NCBI GenBank assembly: GCA_015499995.1
Contig: JADNRV010000003.1
Span: forward strand, 1,302,001 to 1,366,000
Length of the DNA stretch: 64,000 nucleotides
DNA from: Flammula alnicola
Lineage: Eukaryota; Basidiomycota; Agaricomycetes; Agaricales; Strophariaceae
Direction: 5' to 3'
Below the pieces are notes generated by a model, which made no database searches, was not told the DNA's origin, and worked only from the letters and a program-made list of their open reading frames with translations. Positions within the stretch are counted from its first letter, which is position 1; every line of letters starts with the position of its first letter. The translations under genes were made by a program, and so were the position numbers. Below, in pieces: positions 1-10,899 of this stretch.

Positions 1-343
1 CCTTCTGGGAAGGCTCCTGGCATCACAGGAGTGTCCCAGGGCACTATATGTGCCCTGGGATGCCCTGGTAGTATGTCTTCCAGCCAAATTTTCCTAGGAT
101 GACCTGGGGCAAAAGTGTTTTTCCTGATGGTGTCGTGGTCAGCTCTGTGGTCGTGGGTCGCTCATCGCCTCGTCGTCACCTCAGTCATTGCATCATTGTT
201 GGTGTGGTCACTCACCCGACATCAGAATGACAGCGGGAGCACGATGTCGTGCTCCTGCTGCCTTTGCTGTCGCGTGCCTATCATGGCAGTCGTGTGGAGG
301 GTGTGTTGTGGTGGTTGGTCATGTCCGACGCTGCTGTTGGCAT
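1..343. other. Unassigned left-edge sequence with a short hairpin
   Basis: I see no convincing gene here. The open frames at 115-435 have no recognisable domain and no intron structure. Positions 35-59 form a perfect hairpin, CCCAGGGCAC and its inverse copy around a 5-nt loop. Similarity to other parts of the window begins only at about 344, where the LTR fragment starts. Confidence 0.4.
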
Positions 344-606
344 CGCCTGAGCCGTTACATAGACAACCACCTTCTTTTATCGCACACCTACTATCAGGTA
401 TCGATATTATAAACTATTATCCTCCCCTTGGATGAACTAAGTCAACTAAACATTGATTTGGGTGTTTGAGTGTAGTAAAGAGTAGTTATTAAAAAGTGAA
501 GCAAGTTAGACTTGATAGTATTCCTTTCGTAGACATTACAAGGTCTATTAAAAGCAACTACTTGATTATCTAGTAGTTCACACACACCCCATGCCAAGCA
601 TCTTTA
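344..606 (+). repeat. 3' fragment of the 1.77-kb gypsy LTR
   Basis: This stretch matches the last ~260 bp of the LTR copies at 26505-28276 and 47877-49651, sharing the segments from GAGCCGTTACATAG through AAGCATCTTTA. It abuts a DUF6589 coding fragment that begins at about 607. The 5' part of the LTR is missing, so no target-site duplication can be checked. Confidence 0.85.
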
Positions 607-798
607 TCGCATGGCTCTCTGAAGGAGTTTGCAGTGTCGAAGCCATCTTGGGACAATATTGTAGAACTCTCACTTTGTCTGGCCACCATGTATCTCGATA
701 AACTGGATGTGCAGGATAAAGAATTCTGCAACAATTCTCTCATCCTTGCTCAGCTCATTCAATATCTTGAACTTGCCCATGCAATGAAGCACAGTGAC
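607..798 (+). pseudogene. DUF6589-type protein, fragment 1
   Basis: The frame starting HGSLKEF and running through SWDNIVELS to NNSLILAQLIQYLEL and AMKHSD resembles the middle of DUF6589 proteins, a large family of unknown function in Agaricomycetes often found among transposons. In this family a conserved HGDIGRVE-like motif follows directly. Here the frame is cut inside that motif by the T-rich tail of the LINE at 799, and it resumes at 3550. The upstream side is lost at an LTR fragment. This is one of three separated pieces of the same gene relic; the family assignment rests on memory of typical members. Confidence 0.7.
784..798 (+). repeat. Left target-site duplication of the LINE
   Basis: ATGAAGCACAGTGAC here and ATGAAGCATGGTGAC at 3550-3564 agree at 13 of 15 bases and flank the LINE insertion in the DUF6589 relic. 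Confidence 0.8.
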
Positions 799-1027
799 TT
801 TTTTTATTTTTATTTTTATTTTTTATTTTTATTATTTTATTTTAAAAATCAACAATTTTATACCGGTGTATGAAAACAGTCCGGTCTCTACATAATACAA
901 ACAACCCAGCCTGTATACTAAGTGCCCTTAAAAGTAAAAATTGTGCTCGACAGCAAGCATGCCGTGCGTGCGAGCGCGACATGGGCAAGACGGCACAGCC
1001 GCCCAACACCCAGAAAGCTTGGCTTAC

Positions 1028-1035
1028 ACCAAGAG
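1028..1035 (+). repeat. TSD of the 961-bp element (left)
   Basis: ACCAAGAG at 1028-1035 is repeated exactly at 1997-2004, directly flanking the element at 1036-1996. An exact 8-bp duplication fits hAT-like transposition. Confidence 0.85.
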
Positions 1036-1996
1036 AGGTCTTTATTGTCCTCCACTGATTCCTACCGGAATCCTGCGGAATCCGGTCATTCCGGAGGAAT
1101 AATTTTTGGGTCATTTTGGCTGAGAGGCCAGCCAAAATGCGAAATTTCATTCCGGAGGAATGCAGACTGGAATAAGCTGCAACCGGAATACCCAACAGGA
1201 ATGGCCGGAACGGAATGGCCACCGGAATCCGGTTTTTCCAAAAAAGGAAATATGGTTATTTTTAGCAACAACGTGAAAATATCACACTATTACATAAAAT
1301 GACATCAAAATAAGACTGTGGGACCTATTTCTAATCAAGATATTTCATATTTAGCAAGTGCAATTTTCAAAACCGCCGGCTTTGGGCGAGTTTTTTGCAT
1401 TTTTCTCGATGATGAAAGCAGCTAGTCACATGATTTTGATATATTTGTGATTCTGGAAGCATGCTCTACAGTTACTTTTTTTGGCAAAAAGTTCCCACGG
1501 TCCCAAAACAGACCAAATAAGGTGATTTCAGTTATCCGAGTGAGATGACATATACATATTTGTAATCTCCTTAAAATTCTGAATCTGATGGTACCCCATT
1601 GACCCTGAATCTCTCAGAATTGGTTACGCAATCTACAAATATATTATAGATAGATAGGGTATGTAGTCTGATGTTTTTGGTAGATTAGCAACAGTTCTCT
1701 GGTCTAATGGTTAAATGGTCTGGGATATTAGCTACTGGATTTCTTCTGGGGCTCTGAGTTCAATTCCTGAAAGATGCAAAATCTTTGAGTGATATTTTTC
1801 TCTGAGTTCTGTCTAAGTCCACCAAGTTGAAGTCCTAACCGGAATTTTGGTCATTCCTGTGGATTCCGGTCAGGATTCCTGCAGAATTGAATTGAGTCCA
1901 TTCCTGTGGATTCTGGTCCATTCCTGCGGATTCCTGTCCATTCCTCCGGAATCCGGTCATTCCGGGAGGAATCAGTGGAGGAATGAAAAGTATTGC
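1036..1996 (+). mobile_element. Non-autonomous element with TIRs and a tRNA-like core, copy A
   Basis: The ends carry inverted TCCTCCACTGATTCCT(A/C)CCGG sequences set a few bases inside the termini, followed by many ATTCC/GGAAT motifs that can pair with each other. The flanks are exact 8-bp repeats (ACCAAGAG). The interior holds a tRNA-like module with an A-box-like segment at 1701-1718 and a B box GAGTTCAATTCC at 1756-1767. Minus-strand copies occur at 20301-20978 and 23037-23971. There is no credible protein. The 8-bp TSD suggests mobilisation by a hAT transposase; the tRNA-like core could instead point to a SINE-like origin, so the class is uncertain. Confidence 0.75.
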
Positions 1997-2343
1997 ACCA
2001 AGAGAAAGCCTAATGTTGGCATTGTTAACACAACCAACATATGGCACATAGGATTTGGGATGGACAGGGGGGTCACCCAGATATGAGCAGAGCCTGCCCG
2101 GCTCTCCCCGATTAAACAGTAAAATCAATGTGGTCATAGCTAAGCAGAGCCTGAAGGCCCCACTGCTGTCCACCAGTCCGGGTCCTAAATGATACAACAA
2201 GAAGCCCGCCCCCTAAAGAGGAAGGACAACCCTGACCTGGAATGACCAGGTCCACCAGCCTCTCGGCCTTTGATCGCACCGAACAAACACCTGTGAGCAG
2301 CAGGTCTTGGGCCGCAGCCTGCCCACACCCAGGATTACCCCCT

Positions 2344-3430
2344 GCCCAAAGTCCCTCATCTGACTCCAGTGGAGTGCTGTTTGAAAGAGAATACTGTAGG
2401 ATTCTCTCTCAGATAGGTCACCAATTCCCAAACAGATTCAGGAATACAGCAAGTCAGTGGCAGGTCTTTGCACTTGAATAAATGGGCATGCGTCTGAGGA
2501 GTTGCCCCACATGTACACCCAAGCACACTCGGGTCATCAATTTTGAACTGCTCATAGTACGAGCCGATCGGAGCATGGTTGGTTATGCACCAACACACAC
2601 GGGCAAAGAGCTGAGAGCTCTGACTGCCTGCAAGAAGCCAAGGCCCGCCTTTGACAGGTGTTGGCCTGAGGGACTCGCCGCTGTCCAAGTCCTTAAGGTC
2701 CATAAATTGGGACCCAAGATAGAGTGGACACTCCTGGACCTTATTGGCCCAGTGATTCTATGACAACTTGTCTTTGTCCTTGTGGAGGTAATCAAGAGAA
2801 AGTTGAGAGTTGAGCCCAGCATGAACACCAGGCCTGCCTGTGATGAGGTCATAAGCTTCTTGATGAATGCCCCACTCCAAGTCAGAGGGAGACTCGACAA
2901 ATTCGACCTGATGGTTTGGAGATCTCTCAAACCATGGCTCAAGTAAATGGCACACCAACAGCAAAGCATGCTGAAAGGAGTGCAGAGAAGGATCGACAGC
3001 AAGCTGTGCAGCATGCATGGTGTCCATGAAGATAACAACACGATTGACATTGGGATACCTAATGGTATTTGCGATGGCAAATCCTGATGGCAAAGAGCTC
3101 TACATTAGTGCTAGTAGCCCTGCCAGTGGAGTGGGATCCAGAATAGACCTGGCCACCCCCCCGTTTGATAACAACACCAGTAGCAACCTGCCACGGGCCC
3201 GGGGGCACGCTGCTATCTACTCCAGCATAGATAGAAGAAAGCTCGTTGTCAAGCTTTTTGACGAGCTTATTAAGCATGATTTTCCAAGCTGCATCAGGGT
3301 CTGCTGCATTGGAAAATCGGGGGAATTGAGTCCACTTGAATCAGTCAGAGAACCGATCCAGTAGATGATGACCAGGCCGAGCCTCTGGAGCAAAAGGCTC
3401 CATAGGTTTGATCCTGAGTGGGAGACCATA
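2344..3430 (-). pseudogene. LINE ORF2 C-terminus: RNase H and Cys/His tail
   Basis: Minus-strand frames spell a type I RNase H domain: GVVIKRGGG followed by YSGSHSTGRATSTNVELFAIRI, then NRVVIFMDTMHAAQLAVDPSLHSF, then the VEFVESPSDLEWGIHQEAYDL region. A C-terminal segment with QLFARVCWCITNHAPIGSYYEQF and a Cys/His motif CTCGATPQTHAHLFKC follows. This order (RNase H, then a Cys-rich tail) occurs in RNase H-bearing fungal LINEs. The coding sequence is broken by frameshifts, for example between 3059 and 3093 and near 2703-2760. No reverse transcriptase is left upstream because the element is 5' truncated at 3549. Confidence 0.75.
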
Positions 3431-3549
3431 GGTATTCTCCATAACAGTGCTGAGTACCCGAGGGTGCTCGCTGACTCCCATAAACTCTGCAGACCTTACA
3501 TGAGGTTCTGCTCATTTAAGAAATGGTCCAGCCATAAGAGACCGGACTG

Positions 3550-3762
3550 ATGAAGCATGGTGACATTGGCCATGTTGAAGCTACATTTCTGCATTAGGTA
3601 TTTGTCTTCAAAAGTGTCAGCAAGCACAAGTATGTGACATACCTCATCAAAACTATGAATGACCTTCATTATGTTTATCCTGAATGATTGGCGTAGGTCT
3701 TTGTAGCTGAAATTTTTAGGTTACTGGAGCTGATAGTATCGAGCATTGATAGTTAAGCAATA
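3550..3762 (+). pseudogene. DUF6589-type protein, fragment 2
   Basis: After the LINE the DUF6589 frame resumes as LMKHGDIGHVEATFLH, then VFVFKSVSKHKYVTYL and TMNDLHYVYPE, which is the HGDIG motif region of the family. Several in-frame stops (TAG after FLH, TGA after VYPE, and others) show that it is not functional. At 3758-3762 it is cut by the chromovirus and continues at 13104. The first 15 bases are the right-hand LINE TSD. Confidence 0.7.
3758..3762 (+). repeat. Left 5-bp TSD of chromovirus 1
   Basis: CAATA here equals CAATA at 13104-13108, immediately outside the two LTRs. Confidence 0.9.
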
Positions 3763-4235
3763 TGTTATGACCGTTTCATTTCTTATCTTATCTTATCTTC
3801 ACCCGCGCTTAGATGTACGCCAGCTATACTGGACACTTTCTATTTTGGTACGAGTACCTTCCCGGTCCTGGACTATTAATAGTTTCCATACTTACGTAGT
3901 CTCGGCAACACCATTATCGTCGAGAGGACTCTCCTCTCTCCGCTCTGACTCATTTGCACTCCTACCTCTATTCTAACGACTCTAAAGGAGTCACCTTATC
4001 ATGGTCTGTGCGCATTCTGAACTAGTATAAATATCCTAGACACACAACAATGTACCTTAGCTAGTTCTTGAGAATCTAGACTTCTTGTCTTGCCTCTCTC
4101 CTCGCCATGAACATCTAAGCTCGTCGAGCCTCTGAGTGCGAACAATCTGATCCCAGCACTTCTTGACACGACTTTGGAATCACTGATTGCTTGACTTCGA
4201 CATCGCAATCACGTTGTTTCTTGCTAGTCGTAACA
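3763..4235 (+). repeat. 5' LTR of chromovirus 1 (473 bp)
   Basis: The LTR starts TGTTATGACCG and ends GTCGTAACA. It is nearly identical to the 3' LTR at 12599-13103 apart from a ~32-bp internal duplication present only in the 3' copy and scattered transitions. A CTATAAATA-like promoter element (AGTATAAATATC) lies near 4023. The two LTRs and the CAATA duplication define the whole element. Confidence 0.93.
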
Positions 4236-4752
4236 AAAGAACTAGCTATCATTCACTTCCACCACTATCTAGTGGTCAACCACCTCTTGAACCTCGACAC
4301 TTGTCACAGTAGGACTCCTCGGAGTCCGAGCCTGCACAACGCCTCTGAAACCCTCAGTAACTCGACCAACAGTAGCTTCGCAAGCTAGGTCATGAGTAAC
4401 TCGATCAGCCACCCGAGAACAACTCCTTGTCGCAGCCACTCCTGAACCGTCCTCCCCCAGCATCCCATCCCGCAAACCCACCGAGACCCTAGAAGAAGCA
4501 GCAGATCCATTATCTGCTAGCTTTTTCTCCACCTCTTCCAGAGCCAGAACTCCTGTCCAATTTCCCTCATTCACGGACCTCGAAGACGAAGGTCTCCACG
4601 ACCACCACGCACCTTCAGAACCTCCTCCTGACCCTTCTAGTTCTTTAGAAGAACTCTCCCCACCACCAGGGCGACAACCTTCAAGACAACCGCAAGGTCC
4701 ACCTCCACCTCCACCTCCCCCGAACCCCCCAGGTCAACAGACCGCTCCTCCC

Positions 4753-5712
4753 ATGGCTAATCCTACTCCGAAAGAAATAAACTTGAACCGACCCCAGGAC
4801 TTTGATGGCGACATTGAAAAATATGCCTCTTGGAAGAAGACGGTGATGCTTTACCTGAAGATCAACTCTGCCGTCTATGACACAGATGAGAAGAAGCTCG
4901 TCTTCGTTCTCTCCTTCATGTGAGGGGAAGCCTCATCTAATTGGGCAGAAGAGTTCTATGATTCCCACTATACTCCCGCCGCTCCCGCGGTTGGAACGAC
5001 TCCAGCAACCAATGCCGTGCTGGACCTTGGAACCTGGGATGCTTTTATCGACCAACTTGACAAAGACTACAAGATCACCGACTTGAAGGGTAACTCCCTC
5101 GAACAGTTATATGCAATCCGACAAGGGAAGGCACCCTTAGAAGAACACATCACGAACTTCAAGATCCTGGTAAAGAAGACCGGGGTCTCTGATCCGGCGA
5201 TCCTGATCGACCTATTCCGAAAGTCCCTTCGAACAGAACTATTAAGGGAAGTCATGCGACTCGAAACCCAACCTACCATGCTCCAAGGCTGGTACGACAA
5301 AGCCAAAGACAGAGAAACAAACATGAAGATCTCCGACACAATCGAACGAAGATATGCCAGACAGAACACTGGGTATCAGAAACTGAGACCCGAGACCAGA
5401 CCCGCGAGATGTCCATTCTCGTATAAGCCACGCGACCCTGACACCATGGACGTCGACGCAATGACGACCGAAGAACAGAATGAACTCCTTAGGACAGGAT
5501 CATGTTTCTTCTGCAAGGAACCCGGCCATATGGCATGTGACTGCCCGAAGAAGAAGAAGAAACAGAACACGACAAATTATCAATGACAATACGAGCCACC
5601 AAAGAAGAAACCCACTGGAAAGCAAACCAGTGCTCACATCCGTTCGCTTATCGAGGAATTGGATCTAGAAGAGAAGACTGCCTGCTTGGACGATTTGAAT
5701 GAGGATTTTTGA
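4753..5712 (+). pseudogene. gag: Chromovirus 1 gag with CCHC knuckle, two TGA stops
   Basis: From ATG 4753 the frame reads MANPTPKEINLN and continues to a natural TGA at 5710-5712 (319 codons). In-frame TGAs at 4921 and 5584 would both be restored by CGA. The middle holds a retrotransposon gag domain (WDAFIDQLDKDYKI, QLYAIRQGKAPLEEHITNF). Near residue 255 is a zinc knuckle, CFFCKEPGHMACDC, of CX2CX4HX4C type, followed by a lysine run and an acidic tail. Gag would form the particle and bind RNA. The gag stop overlaps the start of the pol frame, which is in the -1 frame. Confidence 0.88.
5703..5712 (+). promoter_or_regulatory. Probable -1 frameshift site at the gag stop
   Basis: gag ends GAT TTT TGA. 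The pol frame is open from 5703, after a TGA at 5700, and overlaps gag by 10 nt in the -1 frame. A TTT in the ribosomal P site can re-pair one base upstream on the T run while the TGA is read slowly. This is inference from frame geometry. Confidence 0.45.
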
Positions 5713-8700
5713 TAGGGAGACGCCGCCCAACGTCAGTCTCTCCCTACCTTTCTATTCACTCTGTATTAGTAGCCGAGATCGAGAATCAAACTATGCATTT
5801 GCCGTGTTCTCTCTCGTGCGAAAATCAGACTGGTAGAAAAATCGTTGGAACCACCGCTCTCCTAGACTCCAGTGCTGGTGGACAGTTCATCCACCAGCAG
5901 TTTGCACAGTCTCTGGGACTCAACCTTCATCGGCTTCTGAGACCAATCAAAGCCAAGAACGTCGACGGAACACCTAATAAGGAAGGAATGATATCATACT
6001 ATGTCGTCATTGATCTCACCATCAACGGAAGGACAGACCCGACCAAACTTATGGTCACTGGCCTCGGAAAGCAGAAAATTATTCTGGGTTTCCCATGGCT
6101 CCAGAAACGAAACCCAAACATTGATTGGAAACTTGGGACCCTAACCTGGAGGGAGAGAATTCAGAAATCTCTCAGCAAGTTCAAGAATGCATTCACCAGA
6201 CTCCTCAAGACCAAGACCGCAAAAGAGCCACAAGGGAGTATCACTCCCTCGTTGGACGAAATGGACCTACATCTTGACGAACTATCCGTGGGTTCAAAAC
6301 TTGACAAGAGCCCCACGTATGAGGAGTTTACTCCCATATCGAAGAGGACTGTCGAGAAAACCCTGGAAGAATCCCACCTGGAAACAGACACCACAGACGA
6401 TCTCGTAATTTCTTTTATCGATGGTGAACTTACTAAAGAAGCAAAAGAAACTTGGATCAATGCCAAAACAACCTAAGCTCAGATCTTTGCCTTCGCTCAA
6501 GAAAAGCCCAAGGAAGAAAAAACCCTGGAAGAAATGATACCGGCAGAATACCACGAATACTTGGACATCTTCGACAAACAAGCGGCAGCTCGTTTCCCCA
6601 AATCTTGACCTTGGGATCACAAGATCGAGATGAAGGAAGGCTTTGAGCCAAAATCGTTCAAGACCTATGCCTTGTCACCGGTCGAAGAAGTAAAGCTGGA
6701 CGAATTTCTGAAGGAAAACCTCGACAAAGGCTACATCCTACCCTCGATCTCACCTATGGTGTCACCTTTCTTTTTCACCTCGAAGAAGGATGGATCCCTG
6801 AGACCCTGTCAAGACTATCAGTTCCTAAATGACTGGACGATAAAAAACACCTATCCACTACCCCTCATTCCTGAGCTTATGGACAAACTCAAAGGGGCCA
6901 AATACTTCACAAAACTGGATGTGTGCTGGGGTTACAACAATATTCGGATCCGGGATGGAGACTAATGGAAAGCAGCGTTTAAGACAAACAAAGGACTATT
7001 CGAACCCACTGTTATGTTCTTCGGGATGTGCAACTCACCGGCGATGTTCCAATCCATGATGGACGACATGTTCAAAGATATGACCGCCGACACCCAAGTC
7101 GAACATTGGATAATTATCTACATGGACGACATCCTGCTTTTTTCTAAAAGCAAAGAACAGCTCAAAGAGTACACCAGACGAGTCTTACAATGACTCAGAG
7201 AGAATGACCTCTTTTTGAAACCCGAAAAATGCTTCTTTGAACTGCCTACCATGGAATACCTAGGCATGATCATTGAAGAAGGATGAATTAGGATAGACTC
7301 TGCCAAACTCAAAGGCATCGCAGACTGGCCAGTACCGAAAACGCTCAAACAAGTTCGATCGTTCCTTGGATTCGGAAACTTCTATCGGAAATTCATTAGA
7401 GCCTATTCAGAAATAGCCTGTTCCATGAACGAGTTATTAAAGAAAGACCAACCCTTCGAATGGACAGACGCCGCACAAAAAGCCTTCGACACCTTGAAGA
7501 GGCGCTTCACCGAAGAACCCGTACTCCTAATGCCAGATACGACCAAACCTTTCCAGATAGAATGTGATGCTTCGAAATATGTGTCAGGTGCAGTACTCTC
7601 ATAATTGGACACAAACAGTGCCAGACACTTATGTGCATTTATCTCGAAAACCTTCTCGCCGGCAGAACGAAACTATGAAATCTATGACTGAGAACTCCTG
7701 GCAATTATCCGAGCAATGCAAGAATGGCGACACTACATCCAAGGATCATCATTCACAATGACCATCCTGTCTGACTACAAGAACCTGACCTACTTCCGTT
7801 CTGCCCAGAAACTAAACAGACGATAAGCATGCTGGTCCCTGTTCCTGTCAGAATATGACGTCAAACTGGTCCACCAAGCAGGAAGTAAGATGATCCAATC
7901 CGACGCACTATCCCGACAACCAGACCATATCCCAGATGATGATACAGATAATGATGACATGACGCTCTTGCCCGAGGGACTCTTCATAAACCTTATAGAC
8001 CTCGAATTGCAAGAAAAGATTGCCAATTCTTCAAACCTCGACACCGAAGCAGCAGAAGCACTCAGAATACTGCTTGATGATGGACCACGGCACCTACAAA
8101 AAGGACTAGAGGACTGGACCACTGCCGAACATGATGGAAAACGATTATTGTTCTATAAAGGGAAAAACTATATCCCTAATAGTCAATCGCTGCGACGCGA
8201 ATTCGTGGAGAAATATCACAAACCGCTGACAGCTGGACACCCAGGTGAACTGGAAACATATAATGCTGTCCGGGAACATTACTGGTGGCCCGGCATGCGA
8301 ACTTTCGTGAAATCCTACGTAAAAGGATACGGAATCTGTCAACAATTCAAGATCAACAGAAATCCGTCACACCCGGCATTAATAGCACAAGAAACTGCAC
8401 ACTCAAAATGACCCTTTGCCGATCCAACAATGGATTTCATCACTGGATTGCCTGAGATCAACGGAAAAGATGCTGTACTGGTCGTGGTCGACCATGGGCT
8501 TACAGGGGGGGTGATTACCATTCCTTGCTCCACTTCGGTCACGCAAGAAGAGACCGGACACCTACTCTTGGACAATCTATACAGAAGATTCAGACTACCT
8601 GACAGCCTCAGGTCTGACCGTGGCCCTCAATTTGCAGCAAAAGCCTTCCGAGAGCTTCTGAAGCTTCTTGGCATCAAATCCAAATTGACCACTGCCTATC

Positions 8701-9485
8701 ACCCGCAGTCTGATGGCGCTACGGAACGTCTTAACCAAGAAATCGAAGCATATATCTCCATATATTGCTCATCAAATCCAGACACTTGGCTCGACTCTAT
8801 CAGCACTCTGGAATTCACGCACAATGATCGGCGACATGCAGACAGACAGAGAACTCCGTTTGAATTACAAATGGCGTATTCACCAATCTCTGTTCCCACT
8901 TCATTCGAAAACACAAAGTTTCCCACCGTTGAAGACCGAATGAAGCAGTTAATCAAAGATTGAGAAGAAGCACTCGCGGCATATGAACTAGCCCGAGCGA
9001 GAATAGCCGAACGTCGCCAATCGAGATTCATCCCCTTCAAGAAAGGACAAAGAGTCTGGTTGGATTCACGAAATCTCAAGACGCGTTACAACAAAAAGAT
9101 GGCACCTAAACGGGAAGGACCATTTTTGATCAAAGACGTTCTGGGACCCCTAACCTATCGACTCCAACTCCCGAAACACTGGAGAATTCACGACGTCTTC
9201 CATGCTGTCCTCTTGATGCCTTATGTGGAAAATGAGATTCATGGGAAGAATTTCACACAGCCTCCTCCGGATCTCATCGACGGAGAAGAAGAATACGAAG
9301 TCGACTCAATCCTGAACCACGAGAAACTCCGAAATGGCCGATACCGGTTCCTCATCAAATGGAAAGGCTATTCAGTCAAAGAAGCCAATTGGGAAAATGA
9401 AAGCGGGCTTACAAATGTACAGGAAATCCTCACGGCTTACAAACAACGAGTCCACCTCCCGCCCTACCAGAAACGTCAAACTTAG
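5703..9485 (+). pseudogene. pol: Chromovirus 1 pol: PR-RT-RNase H-IN-chromodomain, ten stops
   Basis: This is one continuous frame. Protease: TALLDSSAGGQFIHQQF, with the active-site Asp in [42 protein letters not shown] and the catalytic YMDDILLFS near 7120. RNase [17 protein letters not shown] and ELLAII. Integrase: an HHCC zinc region ending CQQFK, MDFITGLP, LRSDRGPQF and TTAYHPQSDGATERLNQE. The C-terminal chromodomain EYEVDSILNH to FLIKWKGYSVKEANWE marks it as a chromovirus, which would bind chromatin marks. Stops: TAA 6474, 6963, 7602, 7824; TGA 6606, 7191, 7284, 7689, 8409, 8961. No ATG is needed, because the frame probably arises by frameshifting from gag. Confidence 0.92.
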
Positions 9486-9534
9486 ACGCTCACAGCCTAC
9501 TGCACAATCAAACACAGCCACTATTTCATATGAC

Positions 9535-10011
9535 ATGTGGATCCCAACATTCTATTTTCGAATCCCTTCTGTTCATCGAGCCCAGTCATCGCCACCACCT
9601 AGACCGTATTCGACGTGATGCCCACCCTTATTCAAAGAAGGATGGACCCCCATTCGATGAGAGACAGATGACATATTGAGAGATGTGAAGAAGAAAGAGG
9701 ACAATTTACGAGAGATCGTGAGGAGGATGGAACACAGACGACAGGAGCTAGAGGAAATCCTAAACGACAAAGGAATCCCTATGAAACTACAAGCTTCACT
9801 CACACTGCCCCAACTCTCGACACTCCGCGTCATCACTGACTCACCCGAACCTTCTTCGAGGTTCTCCACAACCTCGCTGGACCCGACCCCACTCATTTTT
9901 GGTCGCCGACCTATCAAGAAGAGTCAGTCGGAACCGACACTCCAACTGCTCCGAAAAATCAACAAGTCAATCGAAGACTTAGTCAAGTCATTCCGGAAAC
10001 GCACCCAGTAA
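9535..10011 (+). pseudogene. Chromovirus 1 accessory ORF2: coiled-coil protein
   Basis: From ATG 9535 the frame reads MWIPTFYFRIPSVHRAQ, then a proline-rich stretch, then a charged helix with heptad-like leucines (ILRDVKKKEDNLREIVRRM and EHRRQELEEIL), and ends KSFRKRTQ at a TAA. TGAs at 9616 and 9658 interrupt it; both would be restored by CGA. The protein would be about 158 residues. It lies between pol and ORF3 on the coding strand. I do not recognise a family; the helix suggests oligomerisation. The frame could also be an extension of a longer spliced product. Confidence 0.6.
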
Positions 10012-10899
10012 AACGACTCAGAACTAGTCAAAACGACACCGCCCTCCTCTCGCACAGACCAGGGGACCTTAGTATATAAATTGTATCTTCTGTACCATAA
10101 CTCCCCATCCCACTCTACTCAAACATGTCTACCACCTCTAACGTTATCGATCAGATCATTGCCAACACCGAGGATCTTTCCCTCGAAGAAACCCCACTCA
10201 ACTCCGCCCAAGAACCGATCGACGGCAACCACACTACCGCAAATGCCACAAGCACCCCAGAATCTCGCCGAGCAGCCATAGAGGTCATATTCGGCAGAGT
10301 TCATAGCAACACTGATGCGGCAGATCGCCCTGAGGGGCCTGGTCCTAACTCCGCTGAAGCCGAAGTCGAAGACGGCGAGATCCCTCAACTCGTCCCAGAC
10401 TCCGACAACTTCGGCTGGGGAGCCGCTCCTGTGCCAGACGCATCCAACTGGGCCACTCCGACAGAGACCAACATCACCTACAAGGAATACCGCAACAGGA
10501 TTGTCACTGAACAAGACTACGACCAAGTCTGCCGTTTGGTCAGAAACAACACCCTCTTGTCTTATGACGTGGAAATCCTCCACAACACCCACCAGACCAT
10601 CACTTCTCTTCGTGCGGAATTGCTCTGATTACAGGCATATGCACATACCACTTTCAACAATGCGATATGGCATGGACTACAATGCCAAGTCCAAGCCATG
10701 TTTGAACTACGAAGGACTTTCGTCCCAACTCGAGGAAGTACACCTGCCGGACTGAGAACCCTTCGGAGGACCCCTCACATCCAGTTTGTCCCCACCATTA
10801 TTGTCGAAAGGTCAGACCCTTCTAGTTCCTCTTCTACCAACTGAAGCGGACGCACCAGGTCCTCGGCATATCACACGGCTCCCCAATCACCCATCATGG

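Larger units (their letters stand above)
799..3549 (-). mobile_element. 5'-truncated non-LTR retrotransposon (LINE) in a DUF6589 gene
   Basis: The element lies on the minus strand. Its 3' end is the T-rich run at 799-842 (A-rich on the element strand). Its coding part at about 2344-3430 encodes the end of an RNase H domain and a Cys-rich tail. A 15-bp imperfect duplication of the target (784-798 and 3550-3564) is typical of target-primed reverse transcription, and the missing endonuclease and reverse transcriptase are typical of 5' truncation. Positions 842-920 share ~78 bp with the 3' end of the SINE at 13883-14892. A 961-bp non-autonomous element sits in its 3' untranslated part at 1036-1996. 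Confidence 0.85.

Noticed and set aside
115..435. 106-codon ORF at the left edge
   Set aside because: It runs into the LTR fragment at 344 and has skewed composition without domains.
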